The notes under the pieces are model-generated. The model was not told where the DNA came from. It saw only the letters and a list, made by a program, of their open reading frames with translations, and made no database searches. From an uncultured Clostridia bacterium (lineage in GTDB: Bacteria; Bacillota; Clostridia; Oscillospirales; CAG-272), in contig CANRVI010000004.1 in NCBI GenBank assembly GCA_947643245.1, forward strand, positions 1-38,960: a DNA stretch of 38,960 nt. The letters run 5' to 3'. The position numbers were made by a program, and so were the translations under genes. Below are positions 1 to 8,906 of this stretch, piece after piece. Numbering within the stretch: position 1 is the stretch's first letter; every line of letters starts with the position of its first letter.

Positions 1-52
1 CCCCGACCTGCTGATTACAAATCAGCTGCTCTACCAGCTGAGCTACACCAGC
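1..52 (-). tRNA. tRNA-Thr (anticodon TGT), partial, 3' part outside the window
   Basis: Reverse complement reads GCTGGTGTAGCTCAGCTGGTAGAGCAGCTGATTTGTAATCAGCAGGTCGGGG: acceptor strand, D-arm and anticodon arm CTGATTTGTAATCAG. Confidence 0.93.
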
Positions 53-81
53 ATCTCATGCAAACCGCTCACGCAAGGGAA

Positions 82-110
82 ATTATATCATATATAGAAC
101 TGCTTGTCAA
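82..110 (-). promoter_or_regulatory. sigma-A-type promoter for the tRNA-Thr gene
   Basis: Reverse complement TTGACA (110-105), 17-nt spacer, TATAAT (87-82). Confidence 0.8.
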
Positions 111-223
111 GGGTTTTGCAAAAAACTATTCTATTTTATTTTAAATTTTTTCTTTACTTTTCACCGCTTCCTTGCTATACTGTCTGCAACGTATGTAAAA
201 ATTTTCAGTTTGGAGACCTCTAT

Positions 224-1327
224 ATGAAGTACATATTGGAAAAGCTGACTCATCAAACCATCGGCTGCGGCAGCTACGCTTACAAAGACACGCAATCACG
301 CGACGGGCAAATTTTTCTGCCCATTGAATCTCCTATTCCCTATGCGCTGTATTCCAGCAACAAAGGCCAAAGCTGGAAAAAGCTTTCCATTGAAGAAAAC
401 CGCGAGACAGACCGCTTTATTCAACTACAGGACGGATCCTTTTACGCCCTGTCCTTTGATAATGTCGTGCATAACGCCATTCGAAGCTATGACCAGGAAA
501 AAATCCCCTTTATTGCCGGCATATACCGGGCGAATACTATGGAGGACGTGATTGCCGGAAAAATCACCACGTCCTTTACACAAATTGATATTCCCGGCCT
601 ATGTATGGGGTGGGGAGACTCTAAAAACAGCCATTCAAGCTGTATCTCCAATGGACTGATCCAACTATCTAACGGAGATATTTTAGCCACTATGTACGGA
701 CAAACGAAGGACGACGTCACCCTATGTCCCTATTTCCAAGAGAATGGTGGTTATGATTTTTACCTGTATCGTGCCTGGTGCATTCTATCTAAGGACGGCG
801 GAAATACATTTTCCTTTTTGTCTACCATCGCAGATGTCCAAACCTATCCCATTCCGGATGTCAACGCAGAAGGATACTGCGAACCGGATTGCATCGAACT
901 CGAACCGGGGCACATCGTATGCGTGATTCGCACCGGAGGTCACGAAATATATTCACCTCTGTACTGCACCCACTCCTATGACAGCGGAAAAACCTGGGAG
1001 CCCCCTTATGAAATCTGTCCTTGGGGCGTTTTACCCAAACTTTTCACCATGACAGACGGCACCCTGGTATGCGTTTCCGGCCATATCCACACCATATTGC
1101 TGTTTTCTTCAGATGCAGGCCGCACCTGGAGTCAGCCGCATATTATTGAGCCTTGTGATGGAAAATGGGACAAAAGCCCATCTGGGTACAACAGCGCATT
1201 TGAAAGCCGCCCTGGGGAAATCACCATCATTTATGACGATCCAAAAGAAGGCATAGAAGATGGCGCCGCCGCAGGACAGCTGCGCCGTGTATATATCCGC
1301 ACATATCGTGTGCGGCATGAAAAGTAA
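224..1327 (+). CDS. BNR-repeat / sialidase-like beta-propeller protein
   Basis: Asp-box motifs: SSNKGQSW, SKDGGNTF, SYDSGKTW, SSDAGRTW. Start set at the internal ATG (MKYILEKL); no signal peptide apparent from that start. Confidence 0.75.
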   Translation: MKYILEKLTHQTIGCGSYAYKDTQSRDGQIFLPIESPIPYALYSSNKGQSWKKLSIEENRETDRFIQLQDGSFYALSFDNVVHNAIRSYDQEKIPFIAGIYRANTMEDVIAGKITTSFTQIDIPGLCMGWGDSKNSHSSCISNGLIQLSNGDILATMYGQTKDDVTLCPYFQENGGYDFYLYRAWCILSKDGGNTFSFLSTIADVQTYPIPDVNAEGYCEPDCIELEPGHIVCVIRTGGHEIYSPLYCTHSYDSGKTWEPPYEICPWGVLPKLFTMTDGTLVCVSGHIHTILLFSSDAGRTWSQPHIIEPCDGKWDKSPSGYNSAFESRPGEITIIYDDPKEGIEDGAAAGQLRRVYIRTYRVRHEK

Positions 1328-1329
1328 TT

Positions 1330-1845
1330 CTATTTTTTCTTCCATACGGCCGCATACTGCATAATGGGCTTGCTGGCAGAAGCGGTAACGACAAGCACTG
1401 AGGAAAGCAGTAGACCAAACGCGCCCTGTGCCAAATTTCCTGTAAGATTTACTAGAGCAGCCCCCGGACTATACAGCAGACATTCAAAAATAAAGTACCC
1501 GCCGATCATCACTGCCTCCGAAAGAAACGCGCTGAAAACAAACCAAGCTCTGGGTCGAACAGAACGGCAAAGATAAGCAAATACAAGTGCCATACACCCT
1601 TTAATTACAAAAGTAGCAGGTGCATACAAGGCAAAACCTAGCGCAACATCGGCAAATGCAGAACCAATAGCAGCAGCTGCAAATCCCCATCCCGGTCCCA
1701 GAAAGAACGCCGCCATAATGACAAACACATCTCCAAGGTTTCCGTATCCACTTCCCGGCAGCGGAATACTCAGCATCATAGTCGCCACAAAAACCATTGC
1801 GGCAAGCAGCGCTGTACCTACAAGTCGCTGAATTTGCTTATGCAT
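1330..1845 (-). CDS. ECF transporter S component-like membrane protein
   Basis: 171 aa, hydrophobic; GNLGDVFVIMAAFFLGPGWGFAAAAIGSAFADVALGFALYAPATFVIKG resembles ECF S-component proteins. Confidence 0.7.
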   Translation of the reverse strand: MHKQIQRLVGTALLAAMVFVATMMLSIPLPGSGYGNLGDVFVIMAAFFLGPGWGFAAAAIGSAFADVALGFALYAPATFVIKGCMALVFAYLCRSVRPRAWFVFSAFLSEAVMIGGYFIFECLLYSPGAALVNLTGNLAQGAFGLLLSSVLVVTASASKPIMQYAAVWKKK

Positions 1846-1953
1846 ATACCATGCACCTCCTTGTCTAGCTATTTTATTATAGCACTTTCTCTATTTTGTG
1901 TGAAGTATTTGTTTGAAATAATTCTGTCCTATAAAATACCAGGCGATAAACAT

Positions 1954-1995
1954 CGGACACAAAGCCCCCCTCTGACGAGGGGGGCTTTGTGTCCG
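1954..1995. terminator. Long perfect hairpin, probable transcription terminator
   Basis: CGGACACAAAGCCCCCCTC-TGAC-GAGGGGGGCTTTGTGTCCG, 19-bp perfect stem with 4-nt loop, downstream of the ABC operon. Confidence 0.75.
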
Positions 1996-2009
1996 GTTGT
2001 TTTAATTTT

Positions 2010-4169
2010 TTATGCCAACTGCTCTGTCGTCTCCAGCTCGCCAGGCATTTTTGACATTTGTCGCTGCGCCATAACCAGTTCATAATACAGGCCCTCTCTG
2101 GCAAGCAGTTCATCATGCGTACCAACTTCCGCTACACGGCCATGATCCAGCACAACTAAACGGGAAGCATTCCGCAAAGTAGATAACCGATGGGCAATTG
2201 CTATAGTCGTCCTGCCAGCGATCAACTTTTGCAGGGCGTCCTGTATATCCTTTTCCGTTTCTGTATCCAATGAAGCTGTGGCTTCATCCAAAATCAAAAT
2301 TTTGGGATTATGGAGCAGCGCACGGGCTATCGCCACTCGTTGCCGCTCTCCCCCGGATAAAGTATGCCCTCTTTCTCCGACCAGCGTATTATAGCCATCA
2401 GGCAGCTTCACGGCAAAGGAATGTACTCCGGCAAGCTTTGCCGCTATGATCACTTCGTCATAGGAAGCATCCGGCTTAGAATAACAAATATTTTGCAGCA
2501 GCGTTCCGGTAAACAGAAATGTTTCCTGCAGTACTGCGCCGATTTGACTACGCAGGGACTGCTGAGCAATATCCCGCAAATCCGTTCCATCAATTCGAAT
2601 GGTTCCGTCATCTGGATCATACATTCGCATCACCAAATTGATCAATGTGGATTTTCCCGCGCCGGAACGTCCAACAATGCCGATCATTTCTCCTGGATTT
2701 ATCTGCAAGTTTACTTTACGCAGCACATCTTTAGCGTCTTCATATCCAAAGGATACATTATCTAGTTGAATATTGCCTACAATGGTTTGAGCCACAGCAT
2801 CTTCTCTGTCTGCTACATCCTCCTGCTCGTCCAACACGTCAAACACACGGACAAGAGAAGTCATAGTGCGAGCCAGGCGGCGGGGCATAAAAGATAGCCA
2901 ACGCAGCGGACCGTAAATCATCGCAACGTAAGCAGAAAACTGCTGCATAGCGCCAAGTGTCATGGCTCCATCTAAAATTTGGTTTCCTACATAATACAGC
3001 AGAAAAAATTCGCCTACGCCCATTAAAAAATTGGTAATAGGAGAAATCACAGCAAAATATGTTTCATTTTGGATCCGCACATCCGTCTCCCGCAAATTAA
3101 CTGTGTCATACCGATCCATCTCTTTTTTCTCCATACCAAAAGCCTTGACTACCCGGATTCCGGAAAAAATATCGTACAAAGTTTCATACAACCGATTGCC
3201 ACGCCACCACTGTTTGCGGTAACGTGGTCCTAAATACCGCCACATAAGACGATGAGACAACATTACGAGGGGGGCCGGCAGCAAAACCATCAGTGCCAGT
3301 CGCCAATCATATACAAATAAAATGACGCCAAGACTAACCAAAGTAAGAATCTGTTCAATCAGCCCCCCTACGTCGCTGGTAAAAAAATCCTGAAGCTGAT
3401 TTGAATCCTGCGTAACCCGATTCATAAGCTCACCCGCTGTCCGCTTGGACACCTTAGATAGAGAAAGCGACTCAATCTTTTGAAACAAAGTCTGGCGCAA
3501 GACAACGATTAGTTTGGTTCCTGCACGCACCTGGGCAAAGCTGCGGGCGATGCCTAGAAGCCGTACCATAAAAGTGACCAGCAGAATCATAAGTACCGCC
3601 AAGATATATTGGCTGGCTTCCGGAAGCCGTTCCGCTTTGATATAATCATCCACCAGTACCCGATTGAGATACGGCAGCACTAAATTGAGCGCTGCTACCG
3701 CAATAAAAATCAATACAGACAAATAGATATAGCCACGACTGGACTTTGCCATTTTCCACAAACGTCGCAAATATCCGCCTTTTTTTGTACATCGGGGACA
3801 GATTTCCGAATCCGGCAGATAAGGCCGATGGCACTTAGGGCAAAGTGCTTTTTTATACTGTTTCCATTCCTCTGTGGGAACCGCGCCGTCTAAAAATCGA
3901 TTCATTCGTTTGGACGCTGCGGAAAATACCGCAAGATAATCCATAGTGCCCCGGCATATCAAATGATCCCCATCCTCCCGACAGACCTCCAACGTCACAC
4001 TACCTACGCCCACGTCACATCGAAATTCTCGAATCCCTTCCATAGGAATCCATTTTTCCTTGCCAGATGCAATGACTTGCAGGCCATCTGTACAAAATTC
4101 TACCTGTCCCGATATCGTCTCATTATCCGGACCCAGATTGAACTCGATCCGAGTGATACAATTATCCAT
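2010..4169 (-). CDS. ABC transporter (TMD-NBD fusion) with N-terminal extension and zinc ribbon
   Basis: CPKCHRPYLPDSEICPRC zinc ribbon, Walker A GRSGAGKST, signature LSGGERQRVAIARALL, Walker B ILILDEATASLD. Confidence 0.92.
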   Translation of the reverse strand: MDNCITRIEFNLGPDNETISGQVEFCTDGLQVIASGKEKWIPMEGIREFRCDVGVGSVTLEVCREDGDHLICRGTMDYLAVFSAASKRMNRFLDGAVPTEEWKQYKKALCPKCHRPYLPDSEICPRCTKKGGYLRRLWKMAKSSRGYIYLSVLIFIAVAALNLVLPYLNRVLVDDYIKAERLPEASQYILAVLMILLVTFMVRLLGIARSFAQVRAGTKLIVVLRQTLFQKIESLSLSKVSKRTAGELMNRVTQDSNQLQDFFTSDVGGLIEQILTLVSLGVILFVYDWRLALMVLLPAPLVMLSHRLMWRYLGPRYRKQWWRGNRLYETLYDIFSGIRVVKAFGMEKKEMDRYDTVNLRETDVRIQNETYFAVISPITNFLMGVGEFFLLYYVGNQILDGAMTLGAMQQFSAYVAMIYGPLRWLSFMPRRLARTMTSLVRVFDVLDEQEDVADREDAVAQTIVGNIQLDNVSFGYEDAKDVLRKVNLQINPGEMIGIVGRSGAGKSTLINLVMRMYDPDDGTIRIDGTDLRDIAQQSLRSQIGAVLQETFLFTGTLLQNICYSKPDASYDEVIIAAKLAGVHSFAVKLPDGYNTLVGERGHTLSGGERQRVAIARALLHNPKILILDEATASLDTETEKDIQDALQKLIAGRTTIAIAHRLSTLRNASRLVVLDHGRVAEVGTHDELLAREGLYYELVMAQRQMSKMPGELETTEQLA

Positions 4170-4181
4170 TCCAGCCCCCCC

Positions 4182-4748
4182 TTACAGATACAGTTCGATC
4201 CTGCGCAGGCTGCGCCGGTCCAACGCTTTCAGGCTTTCGATCACATATCGATTCCCATAATTGTCAAAAACGAATACCTTGTCCTCCCCTACCCGCAGCA
4301 AGCTGCGGAAGGTGTCCTGAAGCGTAAACTGCAGTTTCCCAGCATCGCTCTCTACCTGCCAGAAGGAGTACCCATGCGCTTCCTTTAACGATACAATCTT
4401 TGCTATCTTTGGGGTATAATACTTATGCTCTAATGCACCGCATAAAATTCCCTGTGCATCTTCATCAAAGTCGGCTAGCTCCCGTATCAAACCGATCTCC
4501 TCCTGATCCTTGTTTTGTACAGATATATACTCTTTCAAAAGGTCAAAGGGAAATGCACGATGCAGCCATATTCGATTGTGTTCCTCTACCGTTTCGCTTC
4601 CATCCTCCTGTCGGCATTGGATTCGCGCGCCAGGAAACCCGTTTTTTAAAAAAATTTCTGTATTGCCCCGGTGCAGATATCGAATTTCTGCTACATCAGA
4701 AAGTTTACGAACGGGTTCCTTCTCCTGCGATGTTTCTTTCATTTTCAT
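4182..4748 (-). CDS. DUF1854-like protein between two ABC half-transporters
   Basis: 188 aa; sequence character (VRKLSDVAEIRYLHRGNTEIFLKNGFPGARIQCRQEDG, C-terminal DNYGNRYVIESLKALDRRSLRRIELYL) and position beside zinc-ribbon ABC proteins fit DUF1854. Confidence 0.7.
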   Translation of the reverse strand: MKMKETSQEKEPVRKLSDVAEIRYLHRGNTEIFLKNGFPGARIQCRQEDGSETVEEHNRIWLHRAFPFDLLKEYISVQNKDQEEIGLIRELADFDEDAQGILCGALEHKYYTPKIAKIVSLKEAHGYSFWQVESDAGKLQFTLQDTFRSLLRVGEDKVFVFDNYGNRYVIESLKALDRRSLRRIELYL

Positions 4749-4757
4749 AACGCCTCC

Positions 4758-7046
4758 TTATTCCTGTATCCCCGCATTTTTCAACGCTTCATACTGAAGC
4801 GTATATAGTTTATGATAGATACCTTCTTTTTCTAATAGTTCAGTGTGCGTACCAGCTTCCGACACCTTACCGTTTTCAATCACCATCAATGTATCTGCAT
4901 CCCGTAGAGTAGAGAGTCTATGGGCGATCATAATGGTGGTTCTGCCTTGGGAAAGCTTTTCCAGAGCAGTTTGAATCAGCCGTTCTGTTTTGGTATCCAT
5001 TGCGGAAGTGGCCTCATCCATAATCAAAATTTTGGGCGCCATCAAAATTGCGCGGGCAATAGAAACCCTCTGCCGTTCTCCCCCAGAGAGGTCTTTATGC
5101 CCCCAACCGATCTTGGTAGAATATCCGTCCGGCAATTTTATGATAAAATCGTGAGCTCCGGAGGCCTTTGAAGCGGCAATCACCTCTTCCATGGTGGCGT
5201 TTGGTGCGGCATAGCGGATATTATCTAAAATTGTACCCTGAAAGAGATATGTTTCTTGGGAGACAATAGCAATATTTTTTCGGAGGGTCTCAAAAGAAAG
5301 ACAGCGTACATCTACCCCGTCAATCAGCACCCTGCCTCTGTCGGCGTCATACAGCCGGATGATAAGGTTTGCAATGGTGGATTTCCCAGCACCGGTATGG
5401 CCTACGATTCCAATTTTCTTTCCAGGGGTAATATCAAAAGACACATCATCAATAATTTTGCGAGTTTTGTCATACCCAAATTCTACGTTTTCAAAGGTAA
5501 CACGCCCCTGCAGCTGCGCAAGGGTTACAGCATCTTCCGCTTCACGTACCTCCGGCTCCGCGTCCATGATCTCCATCAAACGGAACATAGCATTCATGTT
5601 TTCTGAAATTCGATAGTTGATGTCCACAAAAAAGCTCATGGGATTATACAATAAAGTGGTGTAAGATAAAAATGTAAGCAGCAAACCATAAGTCATCCCG
5701 TCGCCTGCCACCCGCCATCCACCGATTCCAAGAACCAGAATAGAACTGATAGAAAATAAAAACGTAACCAGCGGGAAAACTGTTCCGTTATAAAGAGACA
5801 CATTTTGGCTTGCCTGGGCAAAGGCCGCGTTTCTCTGTTCAAAGCGATGAATCTCTGTGCTTTCTTTGGAAAAAGCCTTCACCACTCGCACACCGCCCAA
5901 CGCGTCCGCCAGCATTCCGTTCATCCGACGGGAACGAGAATAACGTCGGGCATACAGTTTGCGCATATGTTTGTAAAGCTGCACAATCGCTACAATAAAA
6001 ACGGGGCAAAATACCAATGCTACCAACGCAAGCTGCCAATCGATTATAAACATAATAGCTGCCACTGCAATCGTCTGAATTATGTTTATAATCAGATATG
6101 GAAATCCTTCTACGAAAAACCAGTATATACTGTCCGCGTCCCAAAACACCTGATTCATAAGCGAACCGGTTTGCCGCTTGGAAAAAAAGCTAATGGAAAG
6201 CCGCTCGATAGAGTGAAAAATTACATTTTTTAAATCGTAGGTAATCTTTGGAACAATCCGCGCAGTAAGGACTTCGTTAATCATATTAATCAGCAAGGCC
6301 AGTAGTCGAGTCGACACAATTAGAAAGATCACCAGCCCCACCTGTCCGTAAAAATTTCCGCCCTCGGTAAGTACCTCGTCAAAGAAAAATCCGGAACTGA
6401 TATACGGTGTCAAAACTCCAAGGAGAGTTGTCAGCGCCATAGCAGCAAGAATCACAATTACCTGCCACTTATATTTTACGATAAATGTTCCCATCCTGCG
6501 GACAACGCTCATTCGATTCATACATGCGGGACACAGCTTTCTGCTTCGATCTGGATACAATCTTCCGCATTTTGGGCAGTACCGGTCGTTCTCCCGCTCT
6601 TTGGGAGGATCAAAGGTTCCTTTTTCTTTGTATTCGTTGAGGCATGCACAAAACTGGATCATTTCCTCCATTTTATAACAGGACAAATGGGTCAGCAGCA
6701 CATACGCCTCTTTTCCAGTATCAAAGGCGGTGAGAATACAGCCCGATATCTGTTGTTCCACACGAAAATCCTTGAGTGTTTCCAGCGTATATTCGTCAAA
6801 GGATAACTGACCGAATTTTACTTCCAGTCGACTGCGCTCCAGACGTCCTGCATGCCCCTTAGGAATAATTCGCTGAATACCGCCAATCATTGTAAAGGTA
6901 TCTTTTGTTACAAAAATCCAGTTGTCGCAGTTTACACCCTCACGATTTCTATCGGCGTACACGGCAAGCAAAGCATTTTCCTTTGTTATTCCTCGCTTTG
7001 CCGCTGCTTCATATACGCCGGATGGGATCTGTTCCATTTCCGTCAT
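4758..7046 (-). CDS. ABC transporter (TMD-NBD fusion) with N-terminal extension and zinc ribbon
   Basis: CPKCGRLYPDRSRKLCPAC, Walker A GHTGAGKST, signature LSGGERQRVSIARAIL, Walker B ILIMDEATSAMD. Confidence 0.92.
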   Translation of the reverse strand: MTEMEQIPSGVYEAAAKRGITKENALLAVYADRNREGVNCDNWIFVTKDTFTMIGGIQRIIPKGHAGRLERSRLEVKFGQLSFDEYTLETLKDFRVEQQISGCILTAFDTGKEAYVLLTHLSCYKMEEMIQFCACLNEYKEKGTFDPPKERENDRYCPKCGRLYPDRSRKLCPACMNRMSVVRRMGTFIVKYKWQVIVILAAMALTTLLGVLTPYISSGFFFDEVLTEGGNFYGQVGLVIFLIVSTRLLALLINMINEVLTARIVPKITYDLKNVIFHSIERLSISFFSKRQTGSLMNQVFWDADSIYWFFVEGFPYLIINIIQTIAVAAIMFIIDWQLALVALVFCPVFIVAIVQLYKHMRKLYARRYSRSRRMNGMLADALGGVRVVKAFSKESTEIHRFEQRNAAFAQASQNVSLYNGTVFPLVTFLFSISSILVLGIGGWRVAGDGMTYGLLLTFLSYTTLLYNPMSFFVDINYRISENMNAMFRLMEIMDAEPEVREAEDAVTLAQLQGRVTFENVEFGYDKTRKIIDDVSFDITPGKKIGIVGHTGAGKSTIANLIIRLYDADRGRVLIDGVDVRCLSFETLRKNIAIVSQETYLFQGTILDNIRYAAPNATMEEVIAASKASGAHDFIIKLPDGYSTKIGWGHKDLSGGERQRVSIARAILMAPKILIMDEATSAMDTKTERLIQTALEKLSQGRTTIMIAHRLSTLRDADTLMVIENGKVSEAGTHTELLEKEGIYHKLYTLQYEALKNAGIQE

Positions 7047-7091
7047 GATTCCCTCCCCTTTTTCCTTCCGTCATCGATTCTTTTTACAAAA

Positions 7092-7157
7092 AAGAAAACC
7101 TTTGCAAAGGATAAAACGGAACATTTTCCCGTTCTTATATCCAACTGCAAAGGTTTT
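7092..7157 (-). terminator. Extended structured terminator hairpin after the RpiB-family gene
   Basis: AAAACCTTTGCA (7095-7106) pairs with TGCAAAGGTTTT (7146-7157), with nested GGATA/TATCC and ACGG/CCGT pairings; the minus strand continues into CTTTTTTG. Confidence 0.6.
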
Positions 7158-7186
7158 ATATCTCAATCTTAGAGCGCAAATAGGCT

Positions 7187-7768
7187 TTATTTGCGTTTAA
7201 GTTCCTCAGGCTTCGGACAATCCTCCAAAGGAATGTCTATCGCGTTGGGGAAGGTAAAACCGTTCTTCTTGAAAGTTTCATAGTCAAAGGTGTCCAGCTC
7301 ATCATAAGCCAGTTTATGAAACTCGTAGAAGTTGGGCCACCATTCGTAGCCATCACCCAAATTATGATACAAAAATGCCTCTGCTATTTCAATACCCATC
7401 GGAGGAGCAACATAGGCTCCGCCCATAGAAATTACATTGCAGTTGTTGCCTGTGATGCAGCGCAGTGCCGCAGGCACACTTTCTACAACTGCCGCATGTA
7501 CATGGGGGCACTTACTGGCCGCAATATGAATACCCATTCCGGTTCCGCAGAACAACATTGCACGTTCAAATTCGCCCTCGGCAATCTTCGCGCCGACACG
7601 CAAACCGATTCTGTGGAACATTTCCGGATTCTTTTCATCAGTGGTTTTAACACCAATATCTGTACATGTCCAGCCGCACTTCTCCAAATGCGCAACAACT
7701 GCGTTTTTCAGCGCAACGCCTGCAAAATCCGCAGCAACCAAAACCTGTTTATCCTTTATTGTTTTCAT
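7187..7768 (-). CDS. RpiB/LacA/LacB-family sugar-phosphate isomerase
   Basis: VLVAADFAGVALKNAVVAHLEKCGW...AMLFCGTGMGIHIAASKCPHVHAAVV...CNVISMGG. Confidence 0.85.
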   Translation of the reverse strand: MKTIKDKQVLVAADFAGVALKNAVVAHLEKCGWTCTDIGVKTTDEKNPEMFHRIGLRVGAKIAEGEFERAMLFCGTGMGIHIAASKCPHVHAAVVESVPAALRCITGNNCNVISMGGAYVAPPMGIEIAEAFLYHNLGDGYEWWPNFYEFHKLAYDELDTFDYETFKKNGFTFPNAIDIPLEDCPKPEELKRK

Positions 7769-7885
7769 CTATATATCCTTTCTTAATGTTTCACATTTTA
7801 GCTTTCTTAGGAAGCCTGTTTCTGCATTGTAGCATCGTCCGATGCAATTGTCAATATATTTTGGGTATTTTTAAACTTTTTTTGG

Positions 7886-8740
7886 TTATTCTGCATCATC
7901 CGGTACAAAAGATGCAATCGCGCACAAAAGCTCTGCATGATATTTCAGTTGCTCAAGTTTTTTTTCATTCCCCACAATTCCGGATGCTTCTTTGGAGCGT
8001 ACAGCAAGTATTGTATCTGCCGGGATAAATCGGATACTAGGGTAATATGCATAAAACGCCGTGTCCCCCAGCCGAATTCCATACGCATCTGCAGCACATT
8101 CCGGAATCGTCTCTCCAAAAATATCAGAGAGAGGCATAAATCCGTCCATATCCCGAATTTGTTCATACAATGCGGGATCCAGCATACACAGCATATGCTT
8201 GGCTGCAGTCATTTCCGTTTGAAAACGGCCATAGGAAGCCCGCAGGCCACTGTAATCAGGATGATAGTCCTCATTCTGAGCCTTTGCCTCTTCCTGTTTT
8301 TTTTCTATCTGTTCTTCTGTCAAATAGGTATTGTCTGTAAAACTGATGGCTTTTTCTCCGTCTCCGTTATAATCATCCATCACCTGGGCGAGCGCCTTTT
8401 CCAGTTCAGTATACCGGCTGCCAATAAAGGCCACCGGTCCTGTGTACATGATGTGCACATCCGGTCGCACATAGGTAAGAATCTGCCATACCAGAACTGC
8501 CGCGATCACTACTGCAAAGGTAATCAGCCCAGCGTGCCACTTATGTTGATACCAAAAATTTTCCAGCCAAGTCACCTTTTTACCCGTATACTTACTTTCA
8601 TGTTCGTTTTGTAGATTTTCCCCTTTGGCCTGCAGTACACGCATAGCAGCAGACAGGGGAACGTCGTCGTTTTCACCAGCGGTATTCACCTCCGATGTTC
8701 GCTCTTCCATCGGCAGTTCCTTTTTATCCTTGTCTTCCAT
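7886..8740 (-). CDS. Single-pass membrane protein of unknown function
   Basis: 284 aa; acidic N-terminus, one TM segment (WHAGLITFAVVIAAVLVWQIL), soluble C-terminal domain; tight position in the local minus-strand block. Confidence 0.6.
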   Translation of the reverse strand: MEDKDKKELPMEERTSEVNTAGENDDVPLSAAMRVLQAKGENLQNEHESKYTGKKVTWLENFWYQHKWHAGLITFAVVIAAVLVWQILTYVRPDVHIMYTGPVAFIGSRYTELEKALAQVMDDYNGDGEKAISFTDNTYLTEEQIEKKQEEAKAQNEDYHPDYSGLRASYGRFQTEMTAAKHMLCMLDPALYEQIRDMDGFMPLSDIFGETIPECAADAYGIRLGDTAFYAYYPSIRFIPADTILAVRSKEASGIVGNEKKLEQLKYHAELLCAIASFVPDDAE

Positions 8741-8906
8741 ATTTTAACCCCACACATTTGGGAGCAAGTTCGCTCCGACAATAATATAACGGCGCCCCAA
8801 CCGACAAATGCCGAAATGGGACGCCAAACGGTACAATACAACGTGCGCCGCCATATACCGTATATCTCCGCTATCAGCAGGAAAACTCACCTGGACAGCC
8901 AAACCA

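Noticed and set aside
7937-8614. 225-aa plus-strand ORF
   Set aside because: Antisense to the 284-aa membrane-protein gene; no motif or ribosome-binding support.
8760-8860. Imperfect inverted repeats (GAGC/GCTC; GGCG.CCCA/TGGG.CGCC) downstream of greA
   Set aside because: Short or interrupted stems without a T-tract; not enough to call an RNA element.
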